Shown here: positions 45,338 through 54,077 of the stretch, in pieces
How the letters are laid out: each line of letters begins with the position of its first letter
How positions within the stretch are numbered: position 1 is the stretch's first letter
Assembly (NCBI GenBank): GCA_963803495.1
Contig: CAWDMP010000002.1
Span: 4,154,001-4,218,000, forward strand
Length of the DNA stretch: 64,000 bases
Source: Persicitalea sp963803495
GTDB lineage: Bacteria > Bacteroidota > Bacteroidia > Cytophagales > Spirosomataceae
Direction: 5' to 3'
The notes under the pieces: model-generated
The model's database searches: none
What the model was told of the DNA's origin: nothing
Seen by the model: only the letters and a program-made list of their open reading frames with translations
Made by a program: the position numbers and the translations under genes

Positions 45338-46184
45338 TTTAAAAGAACTGTATGATGTTATTAAAAGCGATTTCTGTAATTTAGTTAATTATAAATTGCG
45401 CGGAAATACTATTGAAATCATAACAGGTGTTCCTACTATAAATGGGCATCTTGTTTCTGTATTCCTTAGCGTCAACAATGGCTTTTATTATATTTCTGAT
45501 GGTGGATGGATAGACAAAGGATATTACGATAATCAAATTTTTGATGAAAGTAAAGAAGTGTTACAATTGGTTCAAAATCAATACTCTGATTCCTTCGGAG
45601 TGGATACCATGATACATACAAATGGATATCATTATAACTATAAATATACTAATAATTTTGAACTTATTTCTAGCTCAGTTTTTGAACTGAGTAACTATAT
45701 TTCATCAATTGTTAACAGTCAATTGTTATATTACTCAGAAGAGTCAGAAAAGAAAGTGACCAGAAGGTTCCATTCAGAAGTGAACCAAGTTTTGAGAGAT
45801 ACCTATAAAAGTGATTTATCCATAAACGATAGTTTACAGGATCATAACGAAGAATTAAAATCTATAAAATTTGATGCAATAATTAGAAGACCAAACAGAA
45901 CGTTTCTTGTAATGTATGTGACTGGGTATAACACAAAGGTTTTTATTGACGATGCTTGTAGAGCAACAGTGAGCTTTCAAATCGCTAAGCAAAAAGAGTA
46001 TTTGGGCATGACTGCGATCGTAGATCAATTTGCAAATGGATACAATCCGATCAAGGCAAGAGAATATTTGTCACAATTAGAGCAAGAGACTAATAATGGT
46101 TTCTTTCTTTATACTAGCAGTAGTATAGTTCAAGATATAGCTAAAAATATTCCGCCTTCATCGACTCAAATTATGCTTAATTAA
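45327..46184 (+). CDS. DUF1828/DUF1829-like protein, second gene of an AT-rich pair
   Basis: 285 residues. The N-terminal half fits the DUF1828 layout: a helix, then GNTIEIITGVPTINGHLVSV, FYYISDGGWIDKGYYDN and a segment KEVLQLVQNQY. The C-terminal half, SIKFDAIIRRPNRTFLVMYV and FIDDACRATVSFQIAKQKEY, resembles DUF1829, where a nuclease-like or ligand-binding fold has been suggested but not shown. These domains are frequent in phage-derived and TA-like pairs and their role is unknown. The start overlaps the upstream gene by 11 bases. Low GC and the neighbouring IS point to mobile DNA. Confidence 0.55.
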   Translation: MENNLKELYDVIKSDFCNLVNYKLRGNTIEIITGVPTINGHLVSVFLSVNNGFYYISDGGWIDKGYYDNQIFDESKEVLQLVQNQYSDSFGVDTMIHTNGYHYNYKYTNNFELISSSVFELSNYISSIVNSQLLYYSEESEKKVTRRFHSEVNQVLRDTYKSDLSINDSLQDHNEELKSIKFDAIIRRPNRTFLVMYVTGYNTKVFIDDACRATVSFQIAKQKEYLGMTAIVDQFANGYNPIKAREYLSQLEQETNNGFFLYTSSSIVQDIAKNIPPSSTQIMLN

Positions 46185-46198
46185 GCTAAATCTATCGA

Positions 46199-46260
46199 TT
46201 TTCCGTTAACCCCGATCTGGGACTCGAACTTTGTATCTCCTCGCGTTTGCAACGCGATCC
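46199..46260. repeat. REP-like repeat with CGCGTTTGCAACGCG core
   Basis: TTAACCCCGATCTGGGACTC leads into TCCTCGCGTTTGCAACGCGA. A second copy lies at 46999-47055, and the core recurs in the TonB signal peptide. Confidence 0.65.
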
Positions 46261-46341
46261 TATTCAAAGCTTTTTCATTTGACTACCTCCATTGATTTTT
46301 TTCTAACTCACAGGTGTCCTGACATATTTAATCCCAGATAT

Positions 46342-46962
46342 ATGTACAAAATTAGAATCCTTATTTTTCTAGCGATAGCCGCCCAATCTGCTTACGGCCA
46401 GATCAATCTCAAACTAAAAGCTGAGCTCGATAGCATCTATCGCATAGATCAGCTATACCGAGAGATCATGGAAAGCCCAGAGAGAAAGGACTCGCTAGCG
46501 AAGGCAAATAATCTATCCAGTAATGAGGTTTACCAACTTATAGCCGATAGGATGACCGCAATCGACCAGTCTAACGCCGATCGGGTCAAAAAAATATTCA
46601 AAAAGTTCGGGTATCCGGGAGCAAGTCTCGTTGGTACGCCTACGAATGAGGCAGCGTGGTATGTGATCCAGCATTCGAAAAACATAGAGGAATATCTTCC
46701 GATGATGGAAGAAGCAGGTACGCAAAAAGAGTTGCCTTTAAGGCTTGTCGCTATGATGCAGGATCGGATGTTGATGCATCAAGGAAAAGAACAGGTGTAC
46801 GGTTCGCAAGTTCGGTGCCAAGGTTCCGAATGCTATGTATGGCCCATTGCTGACCCGGCGGGAGTCAATCAACGGAGGAGAGACGCTGGTTTTGACTCTA
46901 CTGTGGAGGAAAACGCGAAGCGGCTGGGCGTCACTTACGAGGTAAGGAAATTGCCAAAATAA
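46342..46962 (+). CDS. DUF6624-family secreted protein
   Basis: About 206 residues with signal peptide (IRILIFLAIAAQSAYGQ). The C-terminal part, EEYLPMMEEAGTQKELPLRL then ALMMQDRM-like MLMHQGKEQVYGSQV and ADPAGVNQRRRDAGFDS, matches the DUF6624 pattern, whose role is unknown. ATG 46342 begins the signal peptide; the longer upstream frame is REP sequence. It precedes the outer-membrane-protein genes on the same strand. Confidence 0.75.
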   Translation: MYKIRILIFLAIAAQSAYGQINLKLKAELDSIYRIDQLYREIMESPERKDSLAKANNLSSNEVYQLIADRMTAIDQSNADRVKKIFKKFGYPGASLVGTPTNEAAWYVIQHSKNIEEYLPMMEEAGTQKELPLRLVAMMQDRMLMHQGKEQVYGSQVRCQGSECYVWPIADPAGVNQRRRDAGFDSTVEENAKRLGVTYEVRKLPK

Positions 46963-46998
46963 TACTGCTAATCTGTCAACTTTAATTAACGCCCCCCC

Positions 46999-47055
46999 TC
47001 GCTAACCCCGATCTGCGATCGGGCGTTGCATTACCTCGCGTTTGCAACGCGATCC
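46999..47055. repeat. REP-like repeat, second copy
   Basis: CTAACCCCGATCTGCGATCG continuing to TACCTCGCGTTTGCAACGCG, parallel to the copy at 46.2 kb, with an added GATCTGCGATC palindrome. Confidence 0.65.
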
Positions 47056-47185
47056 GTTTAATAAGTTCTAAGTAAGATTGGAAGGATTTACTCGATTCGA
47101 GAGAAAACAAACAGGTTACGTAGCTTTAGTCTTTGGACAAACGTAACGTCACACAGCGCAAATAGAAAAATCCTAATCTTTATCA

Positions 47186-47845
47186 ATGAAAAAGTCACTT
47201 ATACTGGCGTTGCTGCTGCTTGTTGTCGGACCATCGCACGCTCAAACCCAAACTGAGGGACCAAAGAACTACCGAATGTACCTCGCACCCGCGATCGGCG
47301 TGGGGCTTTCTGGAGATGGGGAATCGGTGGTCGGGGCACCGTTTATGGGTATGTTTTCGGTGCCGGTTGAATTGGGGCGCGGCTGGAGTGTGATTCCTGA
47401 AATGTATTCAATGGCTTTCCGAAGTGCAAGATACCCAGATAAGGTGCGAAGTTTGTTCGGCGAGGACTACGCTCGCATAGCGTACCAAGGATTTGGTGCA
47501 AGAATCGGGAAGACCTTCCAAAGTGTAAGTCCGGCGGTCACATTCAGAACCTCGGTGGGAGTGAATGTGCTGTTGATCGATGAGCCGTGTTGCTTCACAT
47601 CCCAAAAATTTGGCACTGCCAGTGATATTAATTTCTATCGAGCTTATGCCTTTCCCCTACAACTGGACATGCGATTTCGCCTAAAGCCCGAAGGACGCAC
47701 TTTTCTGGTGTTGGGCGGGCGCTGGAATCCTAACGCGCACCGTCAGTTCGGGAGCCTGAGCCTTGGCGCCGAAGCAGGTTATTTTCCGATTGCCACCAAA
47801 TGGAAACGTAAATCCGATCGTGGGTCGGGTACTCGGGCTATGTAG
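47186..47845 (+). CDS. Secreted outer-membrane-barrel-like protein, paralogue 1
   Basis: 219 residues with signal peptide (KKSLILALLLLVVGPSHAQ). The mature part alternates short strands rich in Gly and aromatic residues: YLAPAIGVGLSGDGESVVG, GWSVIPEMYSMAFRSARY, YQGFGARIGKTFQ, FGSLSLGAEAGYF. This is typical of an 8-stranded outer-membrane barrel. It is 30-40 per cent similar by eye to the next gene, especially in FRS-x-x-YP and the closing FGSLS segment. Function unknown. A 22-bp tandem duplication (CTCGGGCTATGTAGTTGGGT start) covers its stop codon. Confidence 0.65.
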   Translation: MKKSLILALLLLVVGPSHAQTQTEGPKNYRMYLAPAIGVGLSGDGESVVGAPFMGMFSVPVELGRGWSVIPEMYSMAFRSARYPDKVRSLFGEDYARIAYQGFGARIGKTFQSVSPAVTFRTSVGVNVLLIDEPCCFTSQKFGTASDINFYRAYAFPLQLDMRFRLKPEGRTFLVLGGRWNPNAHRQFGSLSLGAEAGYFPIATKWKRKSDRGSGTRAM

Positions 47846-47875
47846 TTGGGTTGCTCGGGCTATGTAGTTGGGTTG
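47832..47875 (+). repeat. 22-bp tandem duplication across the stop codon
   Basis: CTCGGGCTATGTAGTTGGGT plus TG, twice in a row. The first unit contains the TAG stop of the upstream gene. Confidence 0.85.
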
Positions 47876-47897
47876 ACATCCTCCACCTGTCACTGCC

Positions 47898-48593
47898 ATG
47901 AAAAAAATACTCTTCGTACTGCTATGGGGTTTGGCGATTTCAAGCTATGGCCAAGGGGCGGAACCCCTGCAAACAGAAAAGGAACCCGCCGTACGAGTAT
48001 ACACAACGCTGCAACTCGGCCTCGGCATTTCCAGCCAATCCAGCGAAATGACCAGTGGCGGGGCGGTGCTGCTGGCGGCCGTTCCGCTCCGATTCCGGCA
48101 CAATTGGTACCTGATACCCGAGTTTCATGGAGTTGGTTTTCGTAGTCCTGAATTTCCTGAGAAGCGGGGCATTATCACGTCAGACTACCCCCGAGTCAGC
48201 TACTCGGGTTACGGGCTGCGCGCGGGCAAAAGCTTCGGTCCACCCAATTCGGGCTTCTCGGTGCTCCCTACCATTGGCGTAAGCTCTTTGGAGGTACTTG
48301 ATTCTTACCAGGACGGTACGGGTTTTCTTGGACCGATTATCAAGTACAATACCATACGTACCTACGCTTTTCCCGTTGAGGTCGACTTCCAGTTCCAGGC
48401 CAAGCGGGAGAGCTACGCGGCTTTTCTGATGAGTGGACGCTGGACCAAAAACCGACACCGTGATTTCGGTAGCTTGTCGGCGGGCATAAAGCTGGATTTA
48501 GATGCAGCCTACCAGCGAAGGCAGCTCAAAATCAACAAACGCCTGGAAAAAAGGGCAAGGCGACGCATGGAAAGAGCGAACATCGGTAGCTGA
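47898..48593 (+). CDS. Secreted outer-membrane-barrel-like protein, paralogue 2
   Basis: 231 residues with signal peptide (ILFVLLWGLAISSYGQ). Same pattern as the preceding gene: LQLGLGISSQSSEMTSGG, LIPEFHGVGFRSPEFPEK, YSGYGLRAGKSFGPP, GFSVLPTIGVSSLEVL and RDFGSLSAGIKLDLD. The C-terminus adds a basic tail (KRLEKRARRRMERA) not seen in the first paralogue. It probably arose by tandem duplication. The next copy downstream lacks its N-terminus. Confidence 0.65.
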   Translation: MKKILFVLLWGLAISSYGQGAEPLQTEKEPAVRVYTTLQLGLGISSQSSEMTSGGAVLLAAVPLRFRHNWYLIPEFHGVGFRSPEFPEKRGIITSDYPRVSYSGYGLRAGKSFGPPNSGFSVLPTIGVSSLEVLDSYQDGTGFLGPIIKYNTIRTYAFPVEVDFQFQAKRESYAAFLMSGRWTKNRHRDFGSLSAGIKLDLDAAYQRRQLKINKRLEKRARRRMERANIGS

Positions 48594-48601
48594 TAGCCGA
48601 A

Positions 48602-48979
48602 GCGTACGGGGGTGCCTTCCGTAGTCCGAAATTTACGAAGAGGATAGCTTCTTTTTTACCTGCCTATCCACGTTACTGGCATCAGATGTACGGTTTGCGG
48701 TTGGGTAGAAGCTTTGCGCCACCCGACAACGGCTTCTCGGTATTGCCCTCCATCGGGATAGACTTACTGCAAATCCAGGAACCCTATTACCGGCTGGCTG
48801 GAAGGCGCGATGTCGATTATAAAATCTATCGACTCCCCGCGATCCCGATTCAAGTAGACCTGCGTTTCCAAAGAAGATGCGATAGCTACGCGGCTTTTGC
48901 GATCGGAATGCGCTACAACCACAACAACCGTCGCTCTTTTGGCAGCGTTACGGCGGGGGTGGAGTTTAAGCTTAACTGA
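48602..48979 (+). pseudogene. Outer-membrane-barrel-like protein, paralogue 3, N-terminus missing
   Basis: From base 48602 the frame reads AYGGAFRSPKFTKRIAS, then MYGLRLGRSFAPPDNGFSVL and RRSFGSVTAGVEFKLN. These align with the C-terminal ~125 residues of paralogue 2 (FRSPEF, GYGLRAGKSFGPPNSGFSVL, FGSLSAGIKLDL). No start or signal peptide precedes it, so the 5' part is lost. A matching N-terminal fragment exists at 51652-51790. Confidence 0.7.
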
Positions 48980-49030
48980 ACTCGCAGGAGAGCATTTCGC
49001 TCGCCAGAAAGTTACCATGCTATCCGCCGA

Positions 49031-50704
49031 CTACAAGGGCAGCCCCTCCGTTTTGCCAAGGCGGCTTTTGAGCCATTGAAATCCATCTTCGACCCGCTCG
49101 AATACCTGGTCTTCGGGCACCAGATTAGGAATGATGCCGATGGAAAGTAGTTTGTCGTGGGGCTGCGTTTGCAGGCCCACGAGGAGCAGGTTAACGCCCT
49201 TCTTTTGCAGTTGAAACAGTACGTCCTCGAAGGTATACAAACCAGACTGGTCGATATGCGGTACGCGATCCATCCGAATCACCAGCGCCTTGATGTCGTC
49301 GTCCAGTTCACTGGCCAGCTTCTGAAAGTGGGAGGTGAAACCAAAAAACAAGGGGCCGTACAAATGTTTAATGTAGATTTTTCCCTTGAACGCCTCGAAC
49401 AATCCTTTCTCGTCGCTCCACAGGGATTCGTTCCCGTCATCTTCCAGCTTAGTCAGCTGCGTACCTTCCTGGGCAATGTCGGCGGAGCGTTTCATGAAAA
49501 GTACTGACGCCAGCACCACGCCAATCGCTACTGCGTAGATGAGATTGCCGAACGTAGTAATCAGCAGCACGACGATCAGCACAAAGGCGTCCGCCTTGGG
49601 AATCAGGCGCAGATGCCGCAAGGCTCGCCAGTCGATGATGTTGAAGCCCACGGGAATCAGTAATCCCGCCAGCACGGGAATTGGGATCAAAGCGGCAAAC
49701 TGACCGGCTCCCAGCAGCACCACGAGCAGAAAAAGGCCGTGAATCGTACCCGAAAGCCTGGTCGTGCCGCCGGAATTGATGTTGACGACGGTTCCCTTGG
49801 TAGCGCCCGCCCCCGGCACGCCACCGAACAATCCCGCCACAGCGTTGCCGATTCCCTGCCCGATCAGCTCGCGGTTGCTGCTGTGTTTGGTCTTGGTGAT
49901 GTTGTCGGCGATCACCGAAGTAAGCAGCGAGTCGATCGAACCCAGAGCGGCCAGCGTGATGGCATATTCGAGCATGGTGCCGTAAGCCGACGCTTCGATG
50001 TCGAACAGGCCGCCGATTTTGACCGAAGGCAGCCCGGAAGGAATGTTGCCGATCATCGTTACGTCCAGTTTCAGGAAATAAGCAATGAGCGTGGCCACGA
50101 TCAAGGCCACGAGCGTACTGGGCACCGCTTTTGTGATTTTAGGAAAAAGATAAAAAATCAGCACCGTTACCCCGCCGATGCCCAATGCCGCCAGGTTGAA
50201 GTCAGTGAACAGAGCGGGTAGGTTCGAGATAACGGCCAGGGTGGATTTAGGCGACGAAATACCCGCGAACGGCATCAGCTGCAATAGCACGATGATCAGC
50301 CCCACCCCCGTCATGAAGCCCGAGATGACGGGATAAGGAAAGTACTTGATGTACGTACCGATGCGCAGCAGGCCAAAGAGGATTTGGAAAACACCCGCCA
50401 GGACAAACGTCACGGCGATCATGCCCATCGCGCTTTCCAGATCGCCGTAGCGGGCGATGGCGATGGCGACAAACGAAGCCGAAACCACCGTCATCGGCCC
50501 GGTGGGGCCACTGGCCTGCGTGGCTGTACCGCCAAAAATAGCCGCCAACACACCCAGCGCGATGGCTCCGTACAGTCCGGCCGCCGCGCCCAACCCCGAT
50601 TGCACGCCGAAAGCCAACGCCAGCGGCAGCGCCACGACTCCCGCAACAATACCTCCCAGCAAATCACCTTTCAGATTTTGGCGATCGTATTTAAGACCTA
50701 ACAT
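49031..50704 (-). CDS. SulP-family anion transporter with STAS domain
   Basis: 557 residues. The membrane part shows GDLLGGIVAGVVALPLALAF and VQSGLGAAAGLYGAIALG near the N-terminus and YAITLAALGSIDSLLTSVIA with LIGQGIGNAVAGLFGGVPGA in the middle. The C-terminal STAS domain (about residues 430-550) has IRMDRVPHIDQSGLYTFEDV. SulP proteins carry sulfate or bicarbonate; the adjacent carbonic anhydrase argues for bicarbonate (BicA-like). It starts 59 bases after the carbonic anhydrase stop on the same strand. Confidence 0.92.
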   Translation of the reverse strand: MLGLKYDRQNLKGDLLGGIVAGVVALPLALAFGVQSGLGAAAGLYGAIALGVLAAIFGGTATQASGPTGPMTVVSASFVAIAIARYGDLESAMGMIAVTFVLAGVFQILFGLLRIGTYIKYFPYPVISGFMTGVGLIIVLLQLMPFAGISSPKSTLAVISNLPALFTDFNLAALGIGGVTVLIFYLFPKITKAVPSTLVALIVATLIAYFLKLDVTMIGNIPSGLPSVKIGGLFDIEASAYGTMLEYAITLAALGSIDSLLTSVIADNITKTKHSSNRELIGQGIGNAVAGLFGGVPGAGATKGTVVNINSGGTTRLSGTIHGLFLLVVLLGAGQFAALIPIPVLAGLLIPVGFNIIDWRALRHLRLIPKADAFVLIVVLLITTFGNLIYAVAIGVVLASVLFMKRSADIAQEGTQLTKLEDDGNESLWSDEKGLFEAFKGKIYIKHLYGPLFFGFTSHFQKLASELDDDIKALVIRMDRVPHIDQSGLYTFEDVLFQLQKKGVNLLLVGLQTQPHDKLLSIGIIPNLVPEDQVFERVEDGFQWLKSRLGKTEGLPL

Positions 50705-50763
50705 ATTTTACGCAATGATTAGAATGGTGAATCGGGTTGACTAATTCGAAGCAGTCGCTCAAG

Positions 50764-51408
50764 TTAGCCTTTGATAACTTGGGTATCTTCAAAAAACGCG
50801 ACTTTACCCGTGGCGATATCGTGCATGCCGCCCACGATGCCTACCTCACCGCTCTCGATCATTTCTTTGAGAATCGGACTGCGTTCCATGATCCCCTGCA
50901 CTGTCCTTTTCACGTTGATTACCGATACTTTTTCCACAAAATCTGCATTGGAGGCACTACGGTCGTCTGTTTCGGTCTTCTCGTCGTACACGGCCGGCTG
51001 AATCTTGGTGAGCAGGCTCGTCAAGTGTCCCATTTCCACGTGGTCGCAAGCGCCTTTTACGGCCCCGCATTTGGTGTGGCCCAGCACTACGATCAATTTG
51101 GAACCGGCCACTTTGCAGCCAAACTCCATGCTGCCCAGTACGTCCTCGTTGAGGACATTGCCCGCAATCCGAATGCTGAAAACATCACCGAGCCCCTTGT
51201 CGAAGATCAGCTCGGCCGATGCCCGCGAGTCGATGCAGCTCAATATGACCGCGATGGGATGCTGGCCTTCGGCGGTTTCGCCGGCCTGTTCCAGCAGGTC
51301 GCGGTTAGCCTTCAGGTTGTTGACAAACCTTTCGTTTCCCTTTTTCAAGATGTCGAGCGCCATCGCGGGCGTTGTAGCTTCCTGGATTTCCCTAGTTACG
51401 GTTTGCAT
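50764..51408 (-). CDS. Beta carbonic anhydrase
   Basis: About 214 residues. The zinc ligands are all present: Cys in VILSCIDSRASAELIFD (with the Asp-Arg dyad) and His/Cys in LIVVLGHTKCGAVKGACDH. It interconverts CO2 and bicarbonate in the cytosol. The pairing with a SulP transporter is a recurrent bacterial bicarbonate-uptake arrangement. ATG 51408 (MQTVTREIQEA) is chosen; the upstream 16 codons look like leader. Confidence 0.93.
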   Translation of the reverse strand: MQTVTREIQEATTPAMALDILKKGNERFVNNLKANRDLLEQAGETAEGQHPIAVILSCIDSRASAELIFDKGLGDVFSIRIAGNVLNEDVLGSMEFGCKVAGSKLIVVLGHTKCGAVKGACDHVEMGHLTSLLTKIQPAVYDEKTETDDRSASNADFVEKVSVINVKRTVQGIMERSPILKEMIESGEVGIVGGMHDIATGKVAFFEDTQVIKG

Positions 51409-51651
51409 AGTTGTCGATATAATATTCTTTAAGATTGATACTGAACTTGCTTGCACAACGGGCGACCAAAAAATTGGTGCCAGCTCTTACCTAATCCTGA
51501 TGAAAAGTGATTTGAGTACTTAAAGTGACGGATTGTAGAATCAACTCTAACCCATGATTTTCCGTGACATTCGCTTACTTATCCGCTTATTGACGTGAGA
51601 GAATAGTATAATGTGGGTAAAAGTCCGTTAAAATCACCAACTATGCACGCC

Positions 51652-51790
51652 ATGAAGCGATTGCTTGTGCTGTCGATCTGCATGACGACGCTTTGCCACG
51701 GTCAGAGAACAGAAACGGTACACGCGCCTCCCGCAGTCCGAGATTTACAAACAGAATAGCTTCCTTGGTACCTACAACTCATCCTAACCC
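51652..51790 (+). pseudogene. N-terminal remnant of the outer-membrane-barrel family
   Basis: MKRLLVLSICMTTLCHGQ is a complete signal peptide, followed in the frame by a stop at 51759. In another frame the sequence reads SRSPRFTNRIASLVPT, matching FRSPKFTKRIASFLPA of the truncated paralogue at 48.6 kb. The region between signal and this segment (about 75 codons in the paralogues) is deleted. It is the fourth member of the family, stranded on the far side of the SulP/carbonic anhydrase pair. Confidence 0.6.
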
Positions 51791-51805
51791 GATAAATCAA
51801 AATCT

Positions 51806-52664
51806 ATGCGTATCGTACTTTCCAATACCATCCGACCGCTTATCTTTTTCCTGCTCGTCCTTAACGGAACTACCTTCGCCCAGCAACCGCCCTACGACGT
51901 CTCTGCCTGGTCGGCCGGTAGAAAATCCCGTCAAAGTACCTGATGCGGCGCTCGAACTACCTATAATGAGTAACCTTGGCACCAAGGAAGGCTACTCCGT
52001 CAAGGACGGGCGCTTTTCCCATGTGTGGCCAGCGGCAGAGTATCTTTTCAATGAGGTGCGTCCGAGGGGCGGACTCATCGGGGTGACCATCGACCCGCTC
52101 ACGGGCCATGAATGCGGCAACCAGCGGTACCTGGCCATTCCCTGGTTCGACGCTTGCCTTGAAAAGCGGCTTCCGCAGCGCAACGGGGAGCCACTGCGAC
52201 CGATGCCCGCCGAAGACAGTTGGCTGGCGAGTCCGTCTGACGGGGAAACCACTGCCTATGACCAATTCACCGGAGACAAGACGCAGGCGATTTGGCTGCC
52301 GAATGAAGCCGTGGCGAAAGCCTGGATGCGGTACATTAAAAACACCAATGTCAATGACACCACACCGCCGCCCGCCCCAACCAATCTACGGGTCGCGGGC
52401 CAGGTACTTACCTGGGATGCTGGTGCCGATCTGGAAAGCGGCATTGCGCACTTTACCATCGAGCGCGACGGCAAGGAAATCGGCAAAGTACCCGAGAATG
52501 CCAGGAACTCATTCGGCCGACCCGTCTTTCAAGGGCTGCAATTCAGTGATACGCCCTCGCAGCCGCTGGTGGAGATGCGCTTCACCGACACCGAGGCGAA
52601 ACCGGGCGGTACGTACCAGTACCGGGTGATCGCGGTGAATACGGTCGGCTTGAAATCAAGGTAG
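51806..52664 (+). pseudogene. Secreted alpha/beta hydrolase with large internal deletion
   Basis: The 5' end encodes a signal peptide (IRPLIFFLLVLNGTTFAQ) and a short QPPYDV segment, then hits a stop at 51941. From about 51910 another frame carries the C-terminal part of an esterase-like hydrolase: HVWPAAEYLFNEVRPRGG, DPLTGHECGNQRYLAIPWFD (presumably the catalytic His) and a fibronectin-III-like tail (PPAPTNLRVAGQVLTWDAGA; TYQYRVIAVNTVGLKS). The middle of the catalytic domain is missing, so the product would be inactive. Confidence 0.6.
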
Positions 52665-52755
52665 TTGGGAAGGTGGCGTAGTCCTCTATTTTTTAGTAAG
52701 CCAATTCAGCGAGATTACAAACGGAATAATTCACCAACTACCTGAAACCTCACGT

Positions 52756-53856
52756 ATGAAAACGATAACTTCGACAATCCTCTTTCTGTGGGCAGGTACT
52801 TGCCTCGGGCAAATACTACCTGAAATTAATGCACTCATAGAAAGTGAATTGAAATCGAAGAGAGTTCCCGCGCTTGCGGTTGTGGTTATCGACTCCGGTA
52901 GCGTGGTTCATTTGAGTGCCAATGGCTATAAAGATTGGGACAAGAAAATCGAAGCAACTACCGACACCCCTTTTCATATTGCATCCGTGTCCAAGACAAT
53001 AACAAATCTGGCGATATTCAAACTGGTGGAAGCCGGAAAAATCGACCTCAATACGGACATCAATAAGTACCTGCCCTTTGAAGTCAATAATCCGCACTAT
53101 CCAGCCGACAAAATAACTGTTCGTGCGTTGTTGAATCACCGCTCGGGCGTAAGGGATGACTACGGTATTTATGGCCCTTTGTGGAGCGAGCCGAAAGGTG
53201 ATCCAACAACCGGGCTGGTAGATTTTCTGAAAGACTATTTGAACGAAAACGGAAAACTTTACAAAAAAGAACATTTTGAAAGCGGCCCTGAATACAAATT
53301 ATTTGCGTACTCGAATACGGGCGTCGCCCTGCTGGGACTGATTATCGAAACCGTGTCGAAGTCCAGCTATGAAGACTTTTGTCAGGAAAAAATCTTCAAA
53401 CCTTTGGCAATGCGCAATACCAGCTGGTTTCTCAAAAATTTGGACAAAGACGAAGTCGCAAAAACATACATTTACGACGATTCCCTCGGACTTCAGTTCA
53501 AAGGACACAACGGATACCCCGACTATCCCGCAGGCCAACTACGGACTTCCATAGCCGATTTCTCGAAGGTACTTGTGGGGTACTTGAATGCAAAAAACAA
53601 CGAATTTATTCTTGACTGGAAAACGGTGAATCGGATAACACCCAATCCATATATCTCGCAGGAAGGGTACTTTACCTGGTTCATGACCACTATGGGCGAC
53701 AACCTATATTACACGCACGGGGGAAGCGACACCGGGGTCCGAACGGTAGTTGTGATTGATGTGGTGAACAAAAACGCGATCGCAATTTTTGCCAATGCCA
53801 AGTACGGGGTGGAAGACTTGCTGAAAGGCGTTGAGAAAGAGATGTGGGGGAAATAG
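52756..53856 (+). CDS. Serine hydrolase (class C beta-lactamase-like)
   Basis: 366 residues with signal peptide (TSTILFLWAGTCLGQ). Active-site motifs: SxxK in HIASVSKTITNLA, YxN in FAYSNTGVALLG, and the HGG triad motif in YTHGGSDTGVRTV. These penicillin-recognising hydrolases include esterases and D-aminopeptidases; no beta-lactam resistance role is implied. The gene is intact although it lies between fragments. Good similarity continues to the C-terminus. Confidence 0.9.
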   Translation: MKTITSTILFLWAGTCLGQILPEINALIESELKSKRVPALAVVVIDSGSVVHLSANGYKDWDKKIEATTDTPFHIASVSKTITNLAIFKLVEAGKIDLNTDINKYLPFEVNNPHYPADKITVRALLNHRSGVRDDYGIYGPLWSEPKGDPTTGLVDFLKDYLNENGKLYKKEHFESGPEYKLFAYSNTGVALLGLIIETVSKSSYEDFCQEKIFKPLAMRNTSWFLKNLDKDEVAKTYIYDDSLGLQFKGHNGYPDYPAGQLRTSIADFSKVLVGYLNAKNNEFILDWKTVNRITPNPYISQEGYFTWFMTTMGDNLYYTHGGSDTGVRTVVVIDVVNKNAIAIFANAKYGVEDLLKGVEKEMWGK

Positions 53857-53900
53857 GCTAGCCTGATGTTAGGCTGAAACCTCGAATTATATACGCTTTA

Positions 53901-54074
53901 AGAGCCTATGATAAATACTATCTGCTCATGTACGTAGCGGGCGACAACAAAACGGCCGCATTCAGATGGGACACGAGCTCTTTTCCACCCATCGAAGAAG
54001 GAAGAATAGGCTTGCGTCATATGTACACGCGTTGTGCCCGGTATGCCAATGTCAAGATGTACAGCCTGGATTAG
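53901..54074 (+). pseudogene. C-terminal remnant of a DUF1961/family-16-like sugar-binding protein
   Basis: The frame ends YKYYLLMYVAGDN-like and SSFPPIEEGRIGLRHMYTRC with ARYANVKMYSLD. The GRIGLRHMYTRxARY block is a recognisable C-terminal motif of concanavalin-like DUF1961 proteins. No start lies upstream; the rest of the gene is absent. Confidence 0.5.
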
Positions 54075-54077
54075 CCG

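Noticed and set aside
46199..46260. Possible tRNA (GTTCGAGTCCC-like T arm on the minus strand)
   Set aside because: There is no matching acceptor, D arm or anticodon stem; the sequence recurs at 47.0 kb as a REP-like repeat.
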